A DNA stretch of 64,000 nt from Rhodohalobacter sp. 614A (GTDB taxonomy: Bacteria > Bacteroidota > Rhodothermia > Balneolales > Balneolaceae). The DNA is taken from positions 2,080,273 through 2,144,272 of the forward strand of contig NZ_JAKEDS010000001.1 in NCBI RefSeq assembly GCF_021462415.1. The letters are read 5' to 3'. A program made the position numbers and the translations under genes. Each line of letters opens with the position of its first letter. The first letter of the stretch is position 1. Positions 37,301 through 45,455 of the stretch are shown piece after piece. Below the pieces are notes generated by a model. That model was not told the origin of the DNA and searched no databases. It was given only the letters and a program-made list of their open reading frames with translations.

Positions 37301-39083
37301 TGTCCGCATAAAACTGGTGTGGACGCAAAGTGTCCGCATCAATGGTGGATTGCTCCATTTCAAAGCTCACCCTTCCCACTAAATCATCGATGGATGAAGC
37401 TTCAACATCAGCGGAAAACGTACTATTAAAACTGGTCGAGTTGGCGTGAAATTCCGGGTAAAACTTGTTGATGTCCATATTTTGAACATCTCCGTCTGAC
37501 GTGAAAACATGCTGGTTCCCTTCTTTGCGATAGTTGCCGTCAGCAGAGACAAAAAATTCACCGTCGCTTGCATCAATATCATACTCCAGTTCGCCGGTAT
37601 CAAAATCGAAATCAGCGATAAATGATTCCAGATCTACAGCCAGCAACGTGCTCTCACTCAAATCAACAGAACTTGTAAAACGGGCATTACTTCCCGTTCC
37701 TGTTCCCTCCAGGGTCACATCTCCCTGGATAACCGAAGCTCTTGTGGTATCACTCAAAAAGGGCGTGATATCCAGCGAATCTACTTCAAACAGTAAATTG
37801 TAATTAAGCGGCCGATTAAGTGAAAGAGAACCATCCAGATGAAAGGCACCGGCCTGTGTTTCTGCCTGGAAATTGGCGGCCAGTTGTTCGGTGTCGCCAT
37901 CCAACTCGCCGCGAATAGTACTCAATTGGTAACGCTGAAGATTGTATTCGTGATCAAAATAGTTTTCGGAAACCCAATCGAGCATGTTCGGCTGAATGAC
38001 CACATTGTCCAGTTGAGCGTGATACGAAAAATTATCGGCAAACAGGTTTTCTGCCCGGGCCGTAATTAAAAATGATGACTCGCCGATATTTGCCTGTAAA
38101 CGATCCAGGAAATATTCATCGAGTGTTCCTTCTGATTGCAACACGATTTGAAGATCGTCCTCAAACGGCGGATATTTGTCGGCAAAAAGGTTTACAAATG
38201 ATGTGGCAAATGAACTGTTGCTTATTTGAAAACGATAGGTAGCATCTTTAAACTGCTGGGCCAGACTGTCGTTATAGAGCGATACGGGAGATGCTTCAAA
38301 ACTGAAATCGGTTTCGCTGATGGCCGTACTCAATCTGAACCTGTTGAGTTCGAAAAATTCATCATCATTGTAAAACTGACCGCTCATCTGGAAAAACCGG
38401 TAAGATGTGCCGGGGATATCTGCGTAAAAGTTGGGCAGATCAAAAAAGATTTGTGATTCAGTGACTTCGAGGAAGACTTCCAAATCCACATTTTCAACAT
38501 TAAATGGAGGATTAAGATGAAGTTGTTCCGGCAGGCGAACGGATCGGTCAACCACAATTCTTCCATCCAACACCTTTATTTCCGGCGCATAAATATGGAT
38601 TCTTTCCAGGATTCGTATTTCTCCTTCAAGAATATCGGGTTGTTGCTGTTCAGGCAACTCTCTTTGTTTCAGGGCATTGAAGAAAGTAATCTCACCGTTC
38701 TCATTCTCTTTCAAGTGAAAAGTGGGTTCAGAAACTTCAAATGAAGAGATAGATAGATTTTGCTGAAGTAATTCCCACATGTTTACACGGACCTCAGCTT
38801 TGTCAAATGAAAAAACGGCCAGCGTTGAATCGGATGGAGAATATATTTTCCCATTTTCCACACTGGCAGAAAAAGGCAGAAATCCTCCTACATCTTCCAC
38901 TTCCAGGCTGCCCTCAAATTGGTTGTTGAAGGCAGTAATAACCTCATTTTTCATGTAATTCTTGCTGACGGGAAGTTGAAGAGCTCCAATAGCCAGAGGA
39001 ATGGTAATCGCAACAAGTGCGAGCAGAACGAATACCATTCGCCAAAAGAAAATCCAGATTTTATGTAGGTATCTTAGAAACAA
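34398..39083 (-). CDS. tamB: TamB-like translocation and assembly module / AsmA-like protein
   Basis: The 1561-aa protein has a single N-terminal membrane anchor (WRMVFVLLALVAITIPLAIG). A very long repetitive beta region follows, then the C-terminal DUF490/TamB domain with FNIESGTYQFVSGDIFTRRFSLEEGGSISWSGD-type motifs (for example SWSGDLADADLDVTA). TamB-like proteins span the periplasm as lipid-carrying grooves between inner and outer membranes. The first codon is TTG at 39083, 24 bases after aroB; the first ATG is at 39038, within the anchor, so TTG is preferred. It is nearly adjacent to an Omp85-like gene. Confidence 0.9.
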   Translation of the reverse strand: MFLRYLHKIWIFFWRMVFVLLALVAITIPLAIGALQLPVSKNYMKNEVITAFNNQFEGSLEVEDVGGFLPFSASVENGKIYSPSDSTLAVFSFDKAEVRVNMWELLQQNLSISSFEVSEPTFHLKENENGEITFFNALKQRELPEQQQPDILEGEIRILERIHIYAPEIKVLDGRIVVDRSVRLPEQLHLNPPFNVENVDLEVFLEVTESQIFFDLPNFYADIPGTSYRFFQMSGQFYNDDEFFELNRFRLSTAISETDFSFEASPVSLYNDSLAQQFKDATYRFQISNSSFATSFVNLFADKYPPFEDDLQIVLQSEGTLDEYFLDRLQANIGESSFLITARAENLFADNFSYHAQLDNVVIQPNMLDWVSENYFDHEYNLQRYQLSTIRGELDGDTEQLAANFQAETQAGAFHLDGSLSLNRPLNYNLLFEVDSLDITPFLSDTTRASVIQGDVTLEGTGTGSNARFTSSVDLSESTLLAVDLESFIADFDFDTGELEYDIDASDGEFFVSADGNYRKEGNQHVFTSDGDVQNMDINKFYPEFHANSTSFNSTFSADVEASSIDDLVGRVSFEMEQSTIDADTLRPHQFYADINQNPDNTRTFRFTSSFFDGEMQGTLTFGLIRKQFQYWNAYLRERIEQEFLFNPDYFGELETPVFSDGEDSAVDISVDMNVKDLSLFRKYYPDFPEIESEARLTASVNASPERLLITGDISDQSFRTEQIHAENFNTTFTASLRHDADLKSSSTVDLQINSSQAGFKNLNLKESSINFTMRDDSFRVHQNFERLEDDLVLESVFNGHLRADTVEVTLENFAMGTSVYKWTTQNIPKLAYTNQHSLVVDNFVLVSDTDYIEINGTYSDNFEDSVNYQIENLDLSRISGLIDGRVTFSGMLNGDFETRTLSQIPSITGNLAIEEGRMLGRVVGDVTLNSTFNSELERFDTNVHIYTDPQKYQRYYNRNDGIGQDLRLDGYFKLPNENTPPDEELFNFDADFRQIDMWIVSVIVPNIIIDMEGSATGNGYIRGNATDFDFDATFNTNDVYGVPAFTNVEYTLNGDIRFNKTDGLIFQDVQLADQHGGTGTLNGQVDLNNFAPVTDIDLILDLDDLQFMNNPYDPDIPFYGSIFGTGRAEITGTNFQPLLRTIRPLAISSNSSISIPLEPTTEYEQDHRFIRFVESFDIPYWESSLSPINGENGQEELTEELSFMERFTMDLQFQANNPINVDVIFDRVTNDMIDANGTGQMRLILDDQNVSMFGRFNIESGTYQFVSGDIFTRRFSLEEGGSISWSGDLADADLDVTAVYRARPNINTLQVTGVDAASQGPAQRVPVELVLEITGTMTSVENDFFFRMPTGIESNADPTIATQISNLNQNEDEKLIQATSILLSGNFLPPSQTQGLGLTESFSGTAVVVNPLITSQLINPLLSNQISSLLRSDVTFDIDVNLNTLNEVDLGVALRLFDDRIVLRREGQITGEQSEIGDIGATYRINQTFSLTAFHRQDPTITNTSDFETQQAQEMNGIGVEAQVQFNTWQKLRARISNAFRSLFGIETKDEEDDQSIVEN

Positions 39084-39107
39084 TCGCGATCAGAAAGATT
39101 TACACTG

Positions 39108-40199
39108 TTATAATTCATCAAATACAACATCCCAGGCCTGATTGATGAATGCTTCATTTTCAACTGTTTTTACCTGTGGATGTTGCCAGGATTTAAGTAG
39201 AACAAATTTTATATGCTGATCGGTTCTTTTTTTATCCGATTTCATATACTCGTTTAACCGTTCGTAAGACAATTCATCTTTCGAAATCCTGTATGCATAA
39301 AGAGAACGGTACAAATCGAGTTTCGTTGTTTCGAGACGGCCTCCCGTTAAAGTTGACAGTTTTTGAGCCGCCAGCATTCCCAGGAAAACGGCTTCGCCGT
39401 GGCTAATCGTATCAAAATCACAAGCCTTTTCCAGCGCATGTGCAAAAGTGTGGCCATAGTTCAGAAAAGCCCTGACTCCGCTTTCAAACTCATCTTCTTC
39501 AACCACATCGGCTTTTATCTGAATACATTTGGCAATCAATTGAATCAGTTTTTCCGGATTGATGGATGATAAATCTGGTTCCAGAAATATTTCCGCCTCT
39601 TTGAATATTTTATCGTCACGGATTGCTCCATACTTCAAAATTTCGCTCAGCCCGTTAATCCACTCTTTTTTGGGAAGTGAACTCAGAAAATGAATATCTG
39701 CAATCACCATATCGGGTTGGTAAAACGATCCAATCAGATTCTTTCCGGTGGTGTGATTCACTCCGGTTTTCCCGCCAATTGAACTATCTACCATCGCGAG
39801 AACGGTTGTTGGAATGTGAATAAGCGGTACACCACGGAGGGCCGTTGCAGCTGTAAAACCACCGAGATCTCCGGTTACGCCGCCGCCAATAACTACAATC
39901 GGGATGTTTCTGCGAATCCCTTCGTTGAGCAAAAAGTCGAGGGTTTTTTGCCACATTTTTATTGATTTACTGCTTTCTCCCTGCGGCACTTCCAGGTAAT
40001 GAACCTGTTTCACAAGTCCGGACAATACGGGTTCAATGAAGCCCCAGTGTTGCTTAAAAACATTTTCATCGATCAGTACAAACAACTTATCTGCGTTTTT
40101 GTCATCGAGATATTCTGCTAAACTTTCTTCCAGAATATTTTTTCCAACAAGAGCTTTGTAGCTGCTTGAAGTTGCATTAATGGTAATCTCGGCCTTCAT
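39108..40199 (-). CDS. aroB: 3-dehydroquinate synthase
   Basis: This 363-aa protein of normal length has the NAD and substrate motifs GGGVTGDLGGFTAATALRG, DSSIGGKTGVNHTTGKNLIG, SEILKYGAIRD and the metal-binding NYGHTFAHALE. It makes 3-dehydroquinate from DAHP, step two of the shikimate pathway, with NAD+ and a divalent metal. It overlaps aroK by 23 bases, so the two shikimate enzymes are translationally coupled. Confidence 0.96.
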   Translation of the reverse strand: MKAEITINATSSSYKALVGKNILEESLAEYLDDKNADKLFVLIDENVFKQHWGFIEPVLSGLVKQVHYLEVPQGESSKSIKMWQKTLDFLLNEGIRRNIPIVVIGGGVTGDLGGFTAATALRGVPLIHIPTTVLAMVDSSIGGKTGVNHTTGKNLIGSFYQPDMVIADIHFLSSLPKKEWINGLSEILKYGAIRDDKIFKEAEIFLEPDLSSINPEKLIQLIAKCIQIKADVVEEDEFESGVRAFLNYGHTFAHALEKACDFDTISHGEAVFLGMLAAQKLSTLTGGRLETTKLDLYRSLYAYRISKDELSYERLNEYMKSDKKRTDQHIKFVLLKSWQHPQVKTVENEAFINQAWDVVFDEL

Positions 40200-40722
40200 A
40201 AATCTTCAGCTTTTTTACTATTTCGGTGGTTACCTGTTCTACGGATTTTTTTTCGGTTTGGATGGAGAAATGAGCCTGCTCATAAAATTGCATTCGCTGA
40301 TCAAACAATGTTGAAATGCGTTGTTCGAGTTCAACAGAATTTTCGAGCATGGGGCGGCCGGTTGTATCACTCAGTCGGTTCAGTATCTCAACTTGAGAAG
40401 CATCGATATACACCAGCCATCCATACAACTTCAGGTGATCTACAATCTGTTGGTTTTGAAGCGATCCGCCGCCTAAAGCTACGACACCCTCCACAGAACC
40501 GGCAATTTTCACAATTTGTTGCTTTTCAATTTCCCTGAACCTTTTTTCTCCCTTTCGATTGAAAATTTCGGGGATAGTCATCTTTTCAGATTCTTCAATC
40601 AGTTCGTCAAGATCGGTAAACGGTACTTCCAGGTCTTCTGCAAGTTGTTTCCCAATGGTGGACTTTCCGGAGCCCATCATGCCGCAAAGAAAAACAGGAT
40701 GAGAAATAGTTTTTCGGTTCAT
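40177..40722 (-). CDS. aroK: Shikimate kinase
   Basis: The 181-aa P-loop kinase has CGMMGSGKSTIGKQLA (Walker A), TDLDELIE for shikimate binding, the GEKRFREIE Arg, VVALGGGSLQN and the lid Arg in TGRPMLE. It phosphorylates shikimate at the 3-hydroxyl. Its ATG overlaps the stop of rqcH by 4 bases, and its end overlaps aroB by 23 bases. Confidence 0.95.
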   Translation of the reverse strand: MNRKTISHPVFLCGMMGSGKSTIGKQLAEDLEVPFTDLDELIEESEKMTIPEIFNRKGEKRFREIEKQQIVKIAGSVEGVVALGGGSLQNQQIVDHLKLYGWLVYIDASQVEILNRLSDTTGRPMLENSVELEQRISTLFDQRMQFYEQAHFSIQTEKKSVEQVTTEIVKKLKIYEGRDYH

Positions 40723-42302
40723 GAGGACATTTTTTGCGGTTTCACTATTTCTACTTCTTCCCGGTTCACGCGTACAGATCCTGCAGGTGCGCCTTTCGGT
40801 TTTACAACATATTTTCGTTTTGTGATAATAACCGGCGCCAGACCCGAACCCCTTGCTTTAGAATTCCAGGCAGCAACGGAAGCTGCTTTTAATAACGTAC
40901 TTTTCGGCGGCATCTCTTTGTGATTATCCATTCGTATAACCAAATGAGATCCGCTTACACCTCGGGCATGCATCCATACATCTTCTTTGTGAGCATCGGT
41001 CGTCAGCTGATCATTACTTTTGGCATTTTTACCCACCCAGATTTCATAACCATCAATTTCAAGCACGCGATAGGGCGGGGCTTTTTTGGCAGCTTCGGCT
41101 TTCAGAACACCAGCATCTAACAATTCCTGCTCATGGTTTTTGTACCAATCCTGGAACTCGTAAAGTTTATCAACCTCATTGAGAGAGGTTTGCAGTTCCT
41201 TCAAATGGTCCAATTTCTTTTCAATTTCTCCAAGACGTCGCCTAGACTCTTTTACATTTCGTTTCGATTTCGCCGATTTTTCGTAATAATATTGCGCATT
41301 TTCAGCCAGTGAAAGTTCAGGTTTTACAGGTATTTCAACTTCATCTTCAGGACTATAAAGATCGGGAAATGTAACCGAATCATTAAACGCTTTTTTTTCG
41401 TGAGCGTGCGCCATTAAAATATGTCCGTATTTTTCGTATTTGTCAGCCCGTTTCAATCCTTTATCAGCTTTTTGGAGTTCCTGAAGGGTTGATTCGTACT
41501 TGTTGATCATCTTCTCCATTCTCGGGCGAATGGATTGCCGTTGACTTTCCAAACGTCTTTGGTAAGATGATTTGTAATAAGCAAAGCGAATAGCATCATT
41601 CACATCATCAAAAACCTTGAGATTGCCATAGGGGAGGAGGTCTTCCGGAATCAAACAGAGGTTTCCATTTTCGAGCACACGAAACTCCGGCCGATTCAGC
41701 ATGGCGTGGATGAGCGAATCAACAACTTCTTTAATTTCTGAAATGGATTTCTCTTTAAGTCCAAACTCATAAATAATCAGGGGAATCAGGTGCCGCGGGA
41801 ATTTTGGATCGAGTTTGGTAATAACTCTTTTTACCGAATCATCAGAATTTGGTGATTTTGCCACCGAAGCCTGGCGGGGTTTTGGCGCAGGTTTTCCTTC
41901 AAATTCATCGGGTGACTTGAAAGATTCAATAATTTCATCATTTTTTAATAGAAAGATATTCGGAGTATTTCCAAAAATTTGGAACATTAAGGAAAACTCC
42001 TGATCAAAGATGAAAGTGATGTAGCGATCATTATCTGCCATGATAACGTCGCGTATTGTTTTTCCCGAAAGGGAATCAAAAAAGCTTGTGATATTGGCCT
42101 TCTTGGGAGGTCTGTCGGAATCGATGAAGAGAGCTGTCTCAGCTGGATCGGACGAAAATTTTATTCGAAATCGATTTTCTTCGAGCGATATATATGCATC
42201 CCAGACATTTTTATGCGGCGAGATACTAAATTGAAAGGATCGGCCTTTGCATTTGTTTTTTAGTACCTTCGTTAGATATATTAGTGCATAGAAATTATTC
42301 AT
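40719..42302 (-). CDS. rqcH: RqcH/NFACT-family ribosome quality control protein
   Basis: The 527-aa protein has the NFACT-N domain (about 1-210) with the Asp92-Arg93 pair that RqcH needs for tRNA handling (NDRYITFIF). A helix-hairpin-helix region and a long charged coiled coil (about 260-400) follow, and then the NFACT-R (DUF814) domain with DVWMHARGVSGSHLVIR. RqcH binds obstructed 50S subunits and adds C-terminal alanine tails to stalled chains. It is slightly shorter than the roughly 570-aa Bacillus protein. It is the first gene of the rqcH-aroK-aroB-tamB-rnr run. The neighbours are unrelated in function. Confidence 0.9.
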   Translation of the reverse strand: MNNFYALIYLTKVLKNKCKGRSFQFSISPHKNVWDAYISLEENRFRIKFSSDPAETALFIDSDRPPKKANITSFFDSLSGKTIRDVIMADNDRYITFIFDQEFSLMFQIFGNTPNIFLLKNDEIIESFKSPDEFEGKPAPKPRQASVAKSPNSDDSVKRVITKLDPKFPRHLIPLIIYEFGLKEKSISEIKEVVDSLIHAMLNRPEFRVLENGNLCLIPEDLLPYGNLKVFDDVNDAIRFAYYKSSYQRRLESQRQSIRPRMEKMINKYESTLQELQKADKGLKRADKYEKYGHILMAHAHEKKAFNDSVTFPDLYSPEDEVEIPVKPELSLAENAQYYYEKSAKSKRNVKESRRRLGEIEKKLDHLKELQTSLNEVDKLYEFQDWYKNHEQELLDAGVLKAEAAKKAPPYRVLEIDGYEIWVGKNAKSNDQLTTDAHKEDVWMHARGVSGSHLVIRMDNHKEMPPKSTLLKAASVAAWNSKARGSGLAPVIITKRKYVVKPKGAPAGSVRVNREEVEIVKPQKMSS

Positions 42303-42346
42303 TGGGATGAGAACTGATAAAAAAAGTTTTCAAATAAAAAGTAAGC

Positions 42347-42997
42347 ATGCAGTATCCTATTTTTCAGTCCGTTGTTAACAAAATTAACGGCTCATTAAAC
42401 AAGAGGAATATAAATGTTGTTAAGTTTAAAACGTGGGAAGAATCAAAGATAAATGCTGCAGGACTTGAAATTCTGATTGATCTGAAAGATTCCACGAATC
42501 ACTTAACACATCTTTCTATTAATTTCGACTGGGACAGTTTTCGGGAAGCCGCCATGGCTAATAAGTTAGACGGTACCGGCGATCATCCCATGTTGAAGTC
42601 GAAGCGTTTAATGGAAGCCAATGTGGTGCCTTCTATCGACATCGAGCTTGTCTGGCATTTTGATGTTCAGCGCTGTCAGCCGGAAACGGGTACAGATGAT
42701 GATAATTACAGAATTCAGATGGCAAGCGAGTGGATGGACCGAGCCAGCAAGAAAGTGAATGAGCTGCTGATTTCAGATGATATCATCACCCGATGGCATA
42801 TTGAAATTGACGGTGATGAATATGGGAAATATCTCACTGCCATCAACCTGCTTTCCTATTTTCAATTCTCCATCGGCAATCTGGATAGCCTGAATGAGGT
42901 TCACAATTACATTGGTAGAAAACTCACACATTTGTTGTATAAGGCTAATAAAATCATCAAAATTGCCGACAGCAGTGTTGTTGTAAATGCCGCCTGA
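42347..42997 (+). CDS. Conserved-looking protein of unknown function
   Basis: The 216-aa soluble protein has no signal peptide, no membrane helix and no motif I recognise. It is mixed alpha/beta, with an acidic, aromatic-rich centre (INFDWDSFREAAMANKLDG, SIDIELVWHFDVQRC) and a helical C-terminus ending at SSVVVNAA. It is divergent from rqcH with only 44 bases between starts, so they may share a control region. Codon use matches the neighbours and the frame is uninterrupted, so it is a real gene. No function can be given from sequence. Confidence 0.8.
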   Translation: MQYPIFQSVVNKINGSLNKRNINVVKFKTWEESKINAAGLEILIDLKDSTNHLTHLSINFDWDSFREAAMANKLDGTGDHPMLKSKRLMEANVVPSIDIELVWHFDVQRCQPETGTDDDNYRIQMASEWMDRASKKVNELLISDDIITRWHIEIDGDEYGKYLTAINLLSYFQFSIGNLDSLNEVHNYIGRKLTHLLYKANKIIKIADSSVVVNAA

Positions 42998-43019
42998 GTT
43001 GAGTATGGCCATAAAAAAA

Positions 43020-43039
43020 GGGCACAAAAAATTGTGCCC
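43020..43039 (-). terminator. Terminator of the small COX24/bS22-like gene
   Basis: GGGCACAA (43020-43027) pairs with TTGTGCCC (43032-43039) across a 4-base loop. On the minus strand the stem is followed by TTTTTTT (plus A-run 43013-43019). It lies 23 bases beyond the stop of the 30-codon gene and also faces the end of the plus-strand gene at 42997. Confidence 0.85.
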
Positions 43040-43062
43040 TTGAAATGGTTCTGACCTAAAAA

Positions 43063-43155
43063 TTACTTTTTCTTTTTATGCCTGTTTTTTCTCAGACGTT
43101 TTTTGCGTTTGTGTTTCGCAATTTTTGCTCGTTTTCTTTTTTTTCCGCTTGGCAT
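43063..43155 (-). CDS. 30-residue COX24/AURKAIP1-domain (bS22/mS38-like) ribosomal protein
   Basis: A minus-strand ATG at 43155 opens a 30-codon frame that starts MPSGKKRKRAKIAKHK and ends RLRKNRHKKKK. Two thirds of the residues are Lys or Arg, and the KHKRKKRLRKNRHK core is that of the COX24/AURKAIP1 family, to which mitochondrial mS38 and actinobacterial bS22 belong. GGGTGA lies 5 bases upstream and a proper terminator follows, so this is a complete gene. Similar peptides are common in Bacteroidota genomes and often go uncalled because of size. Ribosome association is from the family, not shown here. Confidence 0.88.
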   Translation of the reverse strand: MPSGKKRKRAKIAKHKRKKRLRKNRHKKKK

Positions 43156-43410
43156 AAAATCACCCGGGTTATTTTGTTAAGCTTCCAATTTCTTCTGTTA
43201 CAGGGAACAGTCGTGTATTGACACAGACAAACAAAATAAGAAATGTTTTCCAGAAATCTATACAGGTTTCATTATTTGAAAAGGGATGGTTCCTGAAACC
43301 CATCAAAAATTACACCGGTTACAAACATTTTAGAAATTTCCTTCAAAACAATTCTGCCAAAGGGCTTGAAATTCATTATTTTGGATGCTTGAATATATTT
43401 TAAAATCAAC

Positions 43411-44760
43411 ATGCCAGATTTAATTAAAGTAGCAAAGTTCGGAGGCACCAGCATGGCAGATCTTACCGCCATGAAACGATGTGCCTCCATTGTTTCATCT
43501 GATCCCGATAAAAAAGTAATTGTAGTTAGTGCCACCTCCGGTACAACAAATTTGCTTACAGAATTATGTACCGAAGAATCGGTTGAAACCAGGGTTGAAA
43601 TTGTATCACAAATCAAGGAGAAGCATCTTGCTATTTGTAAGCAATTTGGAAATCCAAAGACACTCCTGGATGAAGTAACGGCCTTATTAAGTGAGCTTGA
43701 GGCCATTGCTTCGAGAAAACAGATTATGACGAAAATGCTTCGTGATGAGATCCTGTCGTTCGGTGAACGGCTCTCGTCCAGAATATTTTCCGAAGTTTTA
43801 AAGGTGGATTCCGGTGACGATATTCAATGGCTCGACGCCAGAACCGTCATAAAAACGGATAACCATTATGGGAGTGCAGAACCGGATATTGATGAAATCG
43901 GAAAAGCTTCATCAGAGATATTACAGCCGTTGCTAAAAGATGCGAGAGTGGTAACACAGGGGTTCATCGGATCCGATTCTAAAGGAACCACCACCACACT
44001 GGGACGCGGCGGAAGTGATTACTCAGCAGCACTTTTTGCTGAAGCTGTGGATGCTGATGTGCTTGAAATCTGGACTGATGTCACTGCAATCTATACAACC
44101 GATCCGCGAATTGCGCCGGATGCTCGTCCCATTACAGAGATCAGCTTCGATGAAGCCGCGGAGCTATCCGTTTTTGGAGCGAAAGTTTTGCATCCGGCAA
44201 CAGTTGTGCCTGCTATTCGGAAAAATATCCGGGTGTATGTAGGATCCAGTATTCATCCCGAAAAACCGGGAACCTGGATTGTCCGGGATACAAAAGAAAA
44301 GCCGGTCATTCGGGCCATTAGCCTGCGCCGAAGACAAACACTGGTAAAAGTTCATAGCCTTGATATGCTTCATCGGTATGGCTTTCTTGCAAAGCTCTTC
44401 CAGGTTTTGGGCGATCATAAAATTAGTGTGGATCTCGTAACAACGAGTGAGGTTAGCGTGGCTTTGACACTCGACTCGGACATTAATAACCCCGGTCAGC
44501 CGATGCTCGGTGAAGAAGTTTTAGAGGAACTACAAAAGTTCAGTGAAGTAGAAATTATTAAAGACTTGTCGCTCGTGGCGCTTGTTGGAAATAATTTGAA
44601 TCAAACGGCTGGTTTAAGCGGCCCGATTTTTGGATCTCTTCTGGATGTTAATATTCATCTGATCTGCCACGGCGCCAGTTCATACAATTTGTGTTTTCTT
44701 GTTGCTGAAGAGGATGCCGAAAACGTTGTACAAGTATTGCATAAACAGTTTATTAAGTAA
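43411..44760 (+). CDS. lysC: Aspartate kinase (monofunctional)
   Basis: The 449-aa protein has VAKFGGTSMADLTAM at the N-terminus, TTLGRGGSDYSAALFAEA (catalytic and ATP region), EIWTDVTAIYTTDPRI and two C-terminal ACT domains (about 310-449) that normally bind lysine or threonine for feedback control. There is no homoserine dehydrogenase part. It catalyses the first step from aspartate toward diaminopimelate and lysine. The stop overlaps the dapB start (TAATG), and dapA follows, so this is a dedicated lysine/DAP operon. No lysine riboswitch is recognisable in the 255 bases upstream. Confidence 0.95.
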   Translation: MPDLIKVAKFGGTSMADLTAMKRCASIVSSDPDKKVIVVSATSGTTNLLTELCTEESVETRVEIVSQIKEKHLAICKQFGNPKTLLDEVTALLSELEAIASRKQIMTKMLRDEILSFGERLSSRIFSEVLKVDSGDDIQWLDARTVIKTDNHYGSAEPDIDEIGKASSEILQPLLKDARVVTQGFIGSDSKGTTTTLGRGGSDYSAALFAEAVDADVLEIWTDVTAIYTTDPRIAPDARPITEISFDEAAELSVFGAKVLHPATVVPAIRKNIRVYVGSSIHPEKPGTWIVRDTKEKPVIRAISLRRRQTLVKVHSLDMLHRYGFLAKLFQVLGDHKISVDLVTTSEVSVALTLDSDINNPGQPMLGEEVLEELQKFSEVEIIKDLSLVALVGNNLNQTAGLSGPIFGSLLDVNIHLICHGASSYNLCFLVAEEDAENVVQVLHKQFIK

Positions 44761-45455
44761 TGAAGGAATCTACCAAAAATAGAAAATATGCCGTTATAGG
44801 AACGGGAAAAACGGGTGGAACAATAGCGGATCAACTTGAAGATGCGGCCATCCCGTTTGATGAGAACAATAAACCAACACCGGAAAAACTTTCAGAAGCC
44901 GATGTTGCGATTGTTTTCGTGCCCGGAGAAGCAGCCGAAGAAGTAATTGAAATTTTAATGGAAACCAAAATTCCCGCAGTGTTTGGAACTACCGGTTACC
45001 AATGGCCACAGGAGTTACCGGATCGGGTAAAGTTAAAAGGCAATCGCTGGGTGATTGGATCGAACTTTAGCCTTGGTATGAATCTTGTCAGGAAGGCCAT
45101 CAATATTTTGGGCAAAGGATCGGAATTTCTGGATAATCCACAGTTTCATATTCATGAAATCCACCATGTTCATAAAAAAGATGCCCCGAGCGGTACGGCG
45201 CTTTCCTGGAGAGAATGGCTCGGGAAGGATGCGACTATTTCGTCTGATCGTCAGGGCGATGTAAAAGGAATTCACAATTTACATGTAAAGACATCCGGCG
45301 AATCCATCTACCTGAAGCATGAAGCACACAGCCGTTCCATTTTTGCCGAAGGCGCAATTTGGACCGCAAATTATATTCTCGATCACCCGGAAATTGAACC
45401 GGGAGTTTATCCTTTTTCTGAATTGTTTGATCGTGCATTTAAAGAACTGTTATGA
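44760..45455 (+). CDS. dapB: 4-hydroxy-tetrahydrodipicolinate reductase
   Basis: The 231-aa protein has the Rossmann start YAVIGTGKTGGTIADQL, the FGTTGYQW nucleotide/substrate strand, SNFSLGMNL and the catalytic HEIHHVHKKDAPSGTAL with the essential His and Lys. It reduces the product of DapA with NAD(P)H. It is short for the family (about 240-270 aa) because the N-terminal domain has reduced loops. Overlaps of 1 base with lysC and 4 bases with dapA indicate translational coupling. Confidence 0.94.
   Translation: MKESTKNRKYAVIGTGKTGGTIADQLEDAAIPFDENNKPTPEKLSEADVAIVFVPGEAAEEVIEILMETKIPAVFGTTGYQWPQELPDRVKLKGNRWVIGSNFSLGMNLVRKAINILGKGSEFLDNPQFHIHEIHHVHKKDAPSGTALSWREWLGKDATISSDRQGDVKGIHNLHVKTSGESIYLKHEAHSRSIFAEGAIWTANYILDHPEIEPGVYPFSELFDRAFKELL

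Noticed and set aside
43218-43403. Plus-strand 61-codon open frame upstream of lysC
   Set aside because: No ribosome binding site and no recognisable motif. It also shows no attenuator-like run of regulatory codons, and is probably the untranslated leader.
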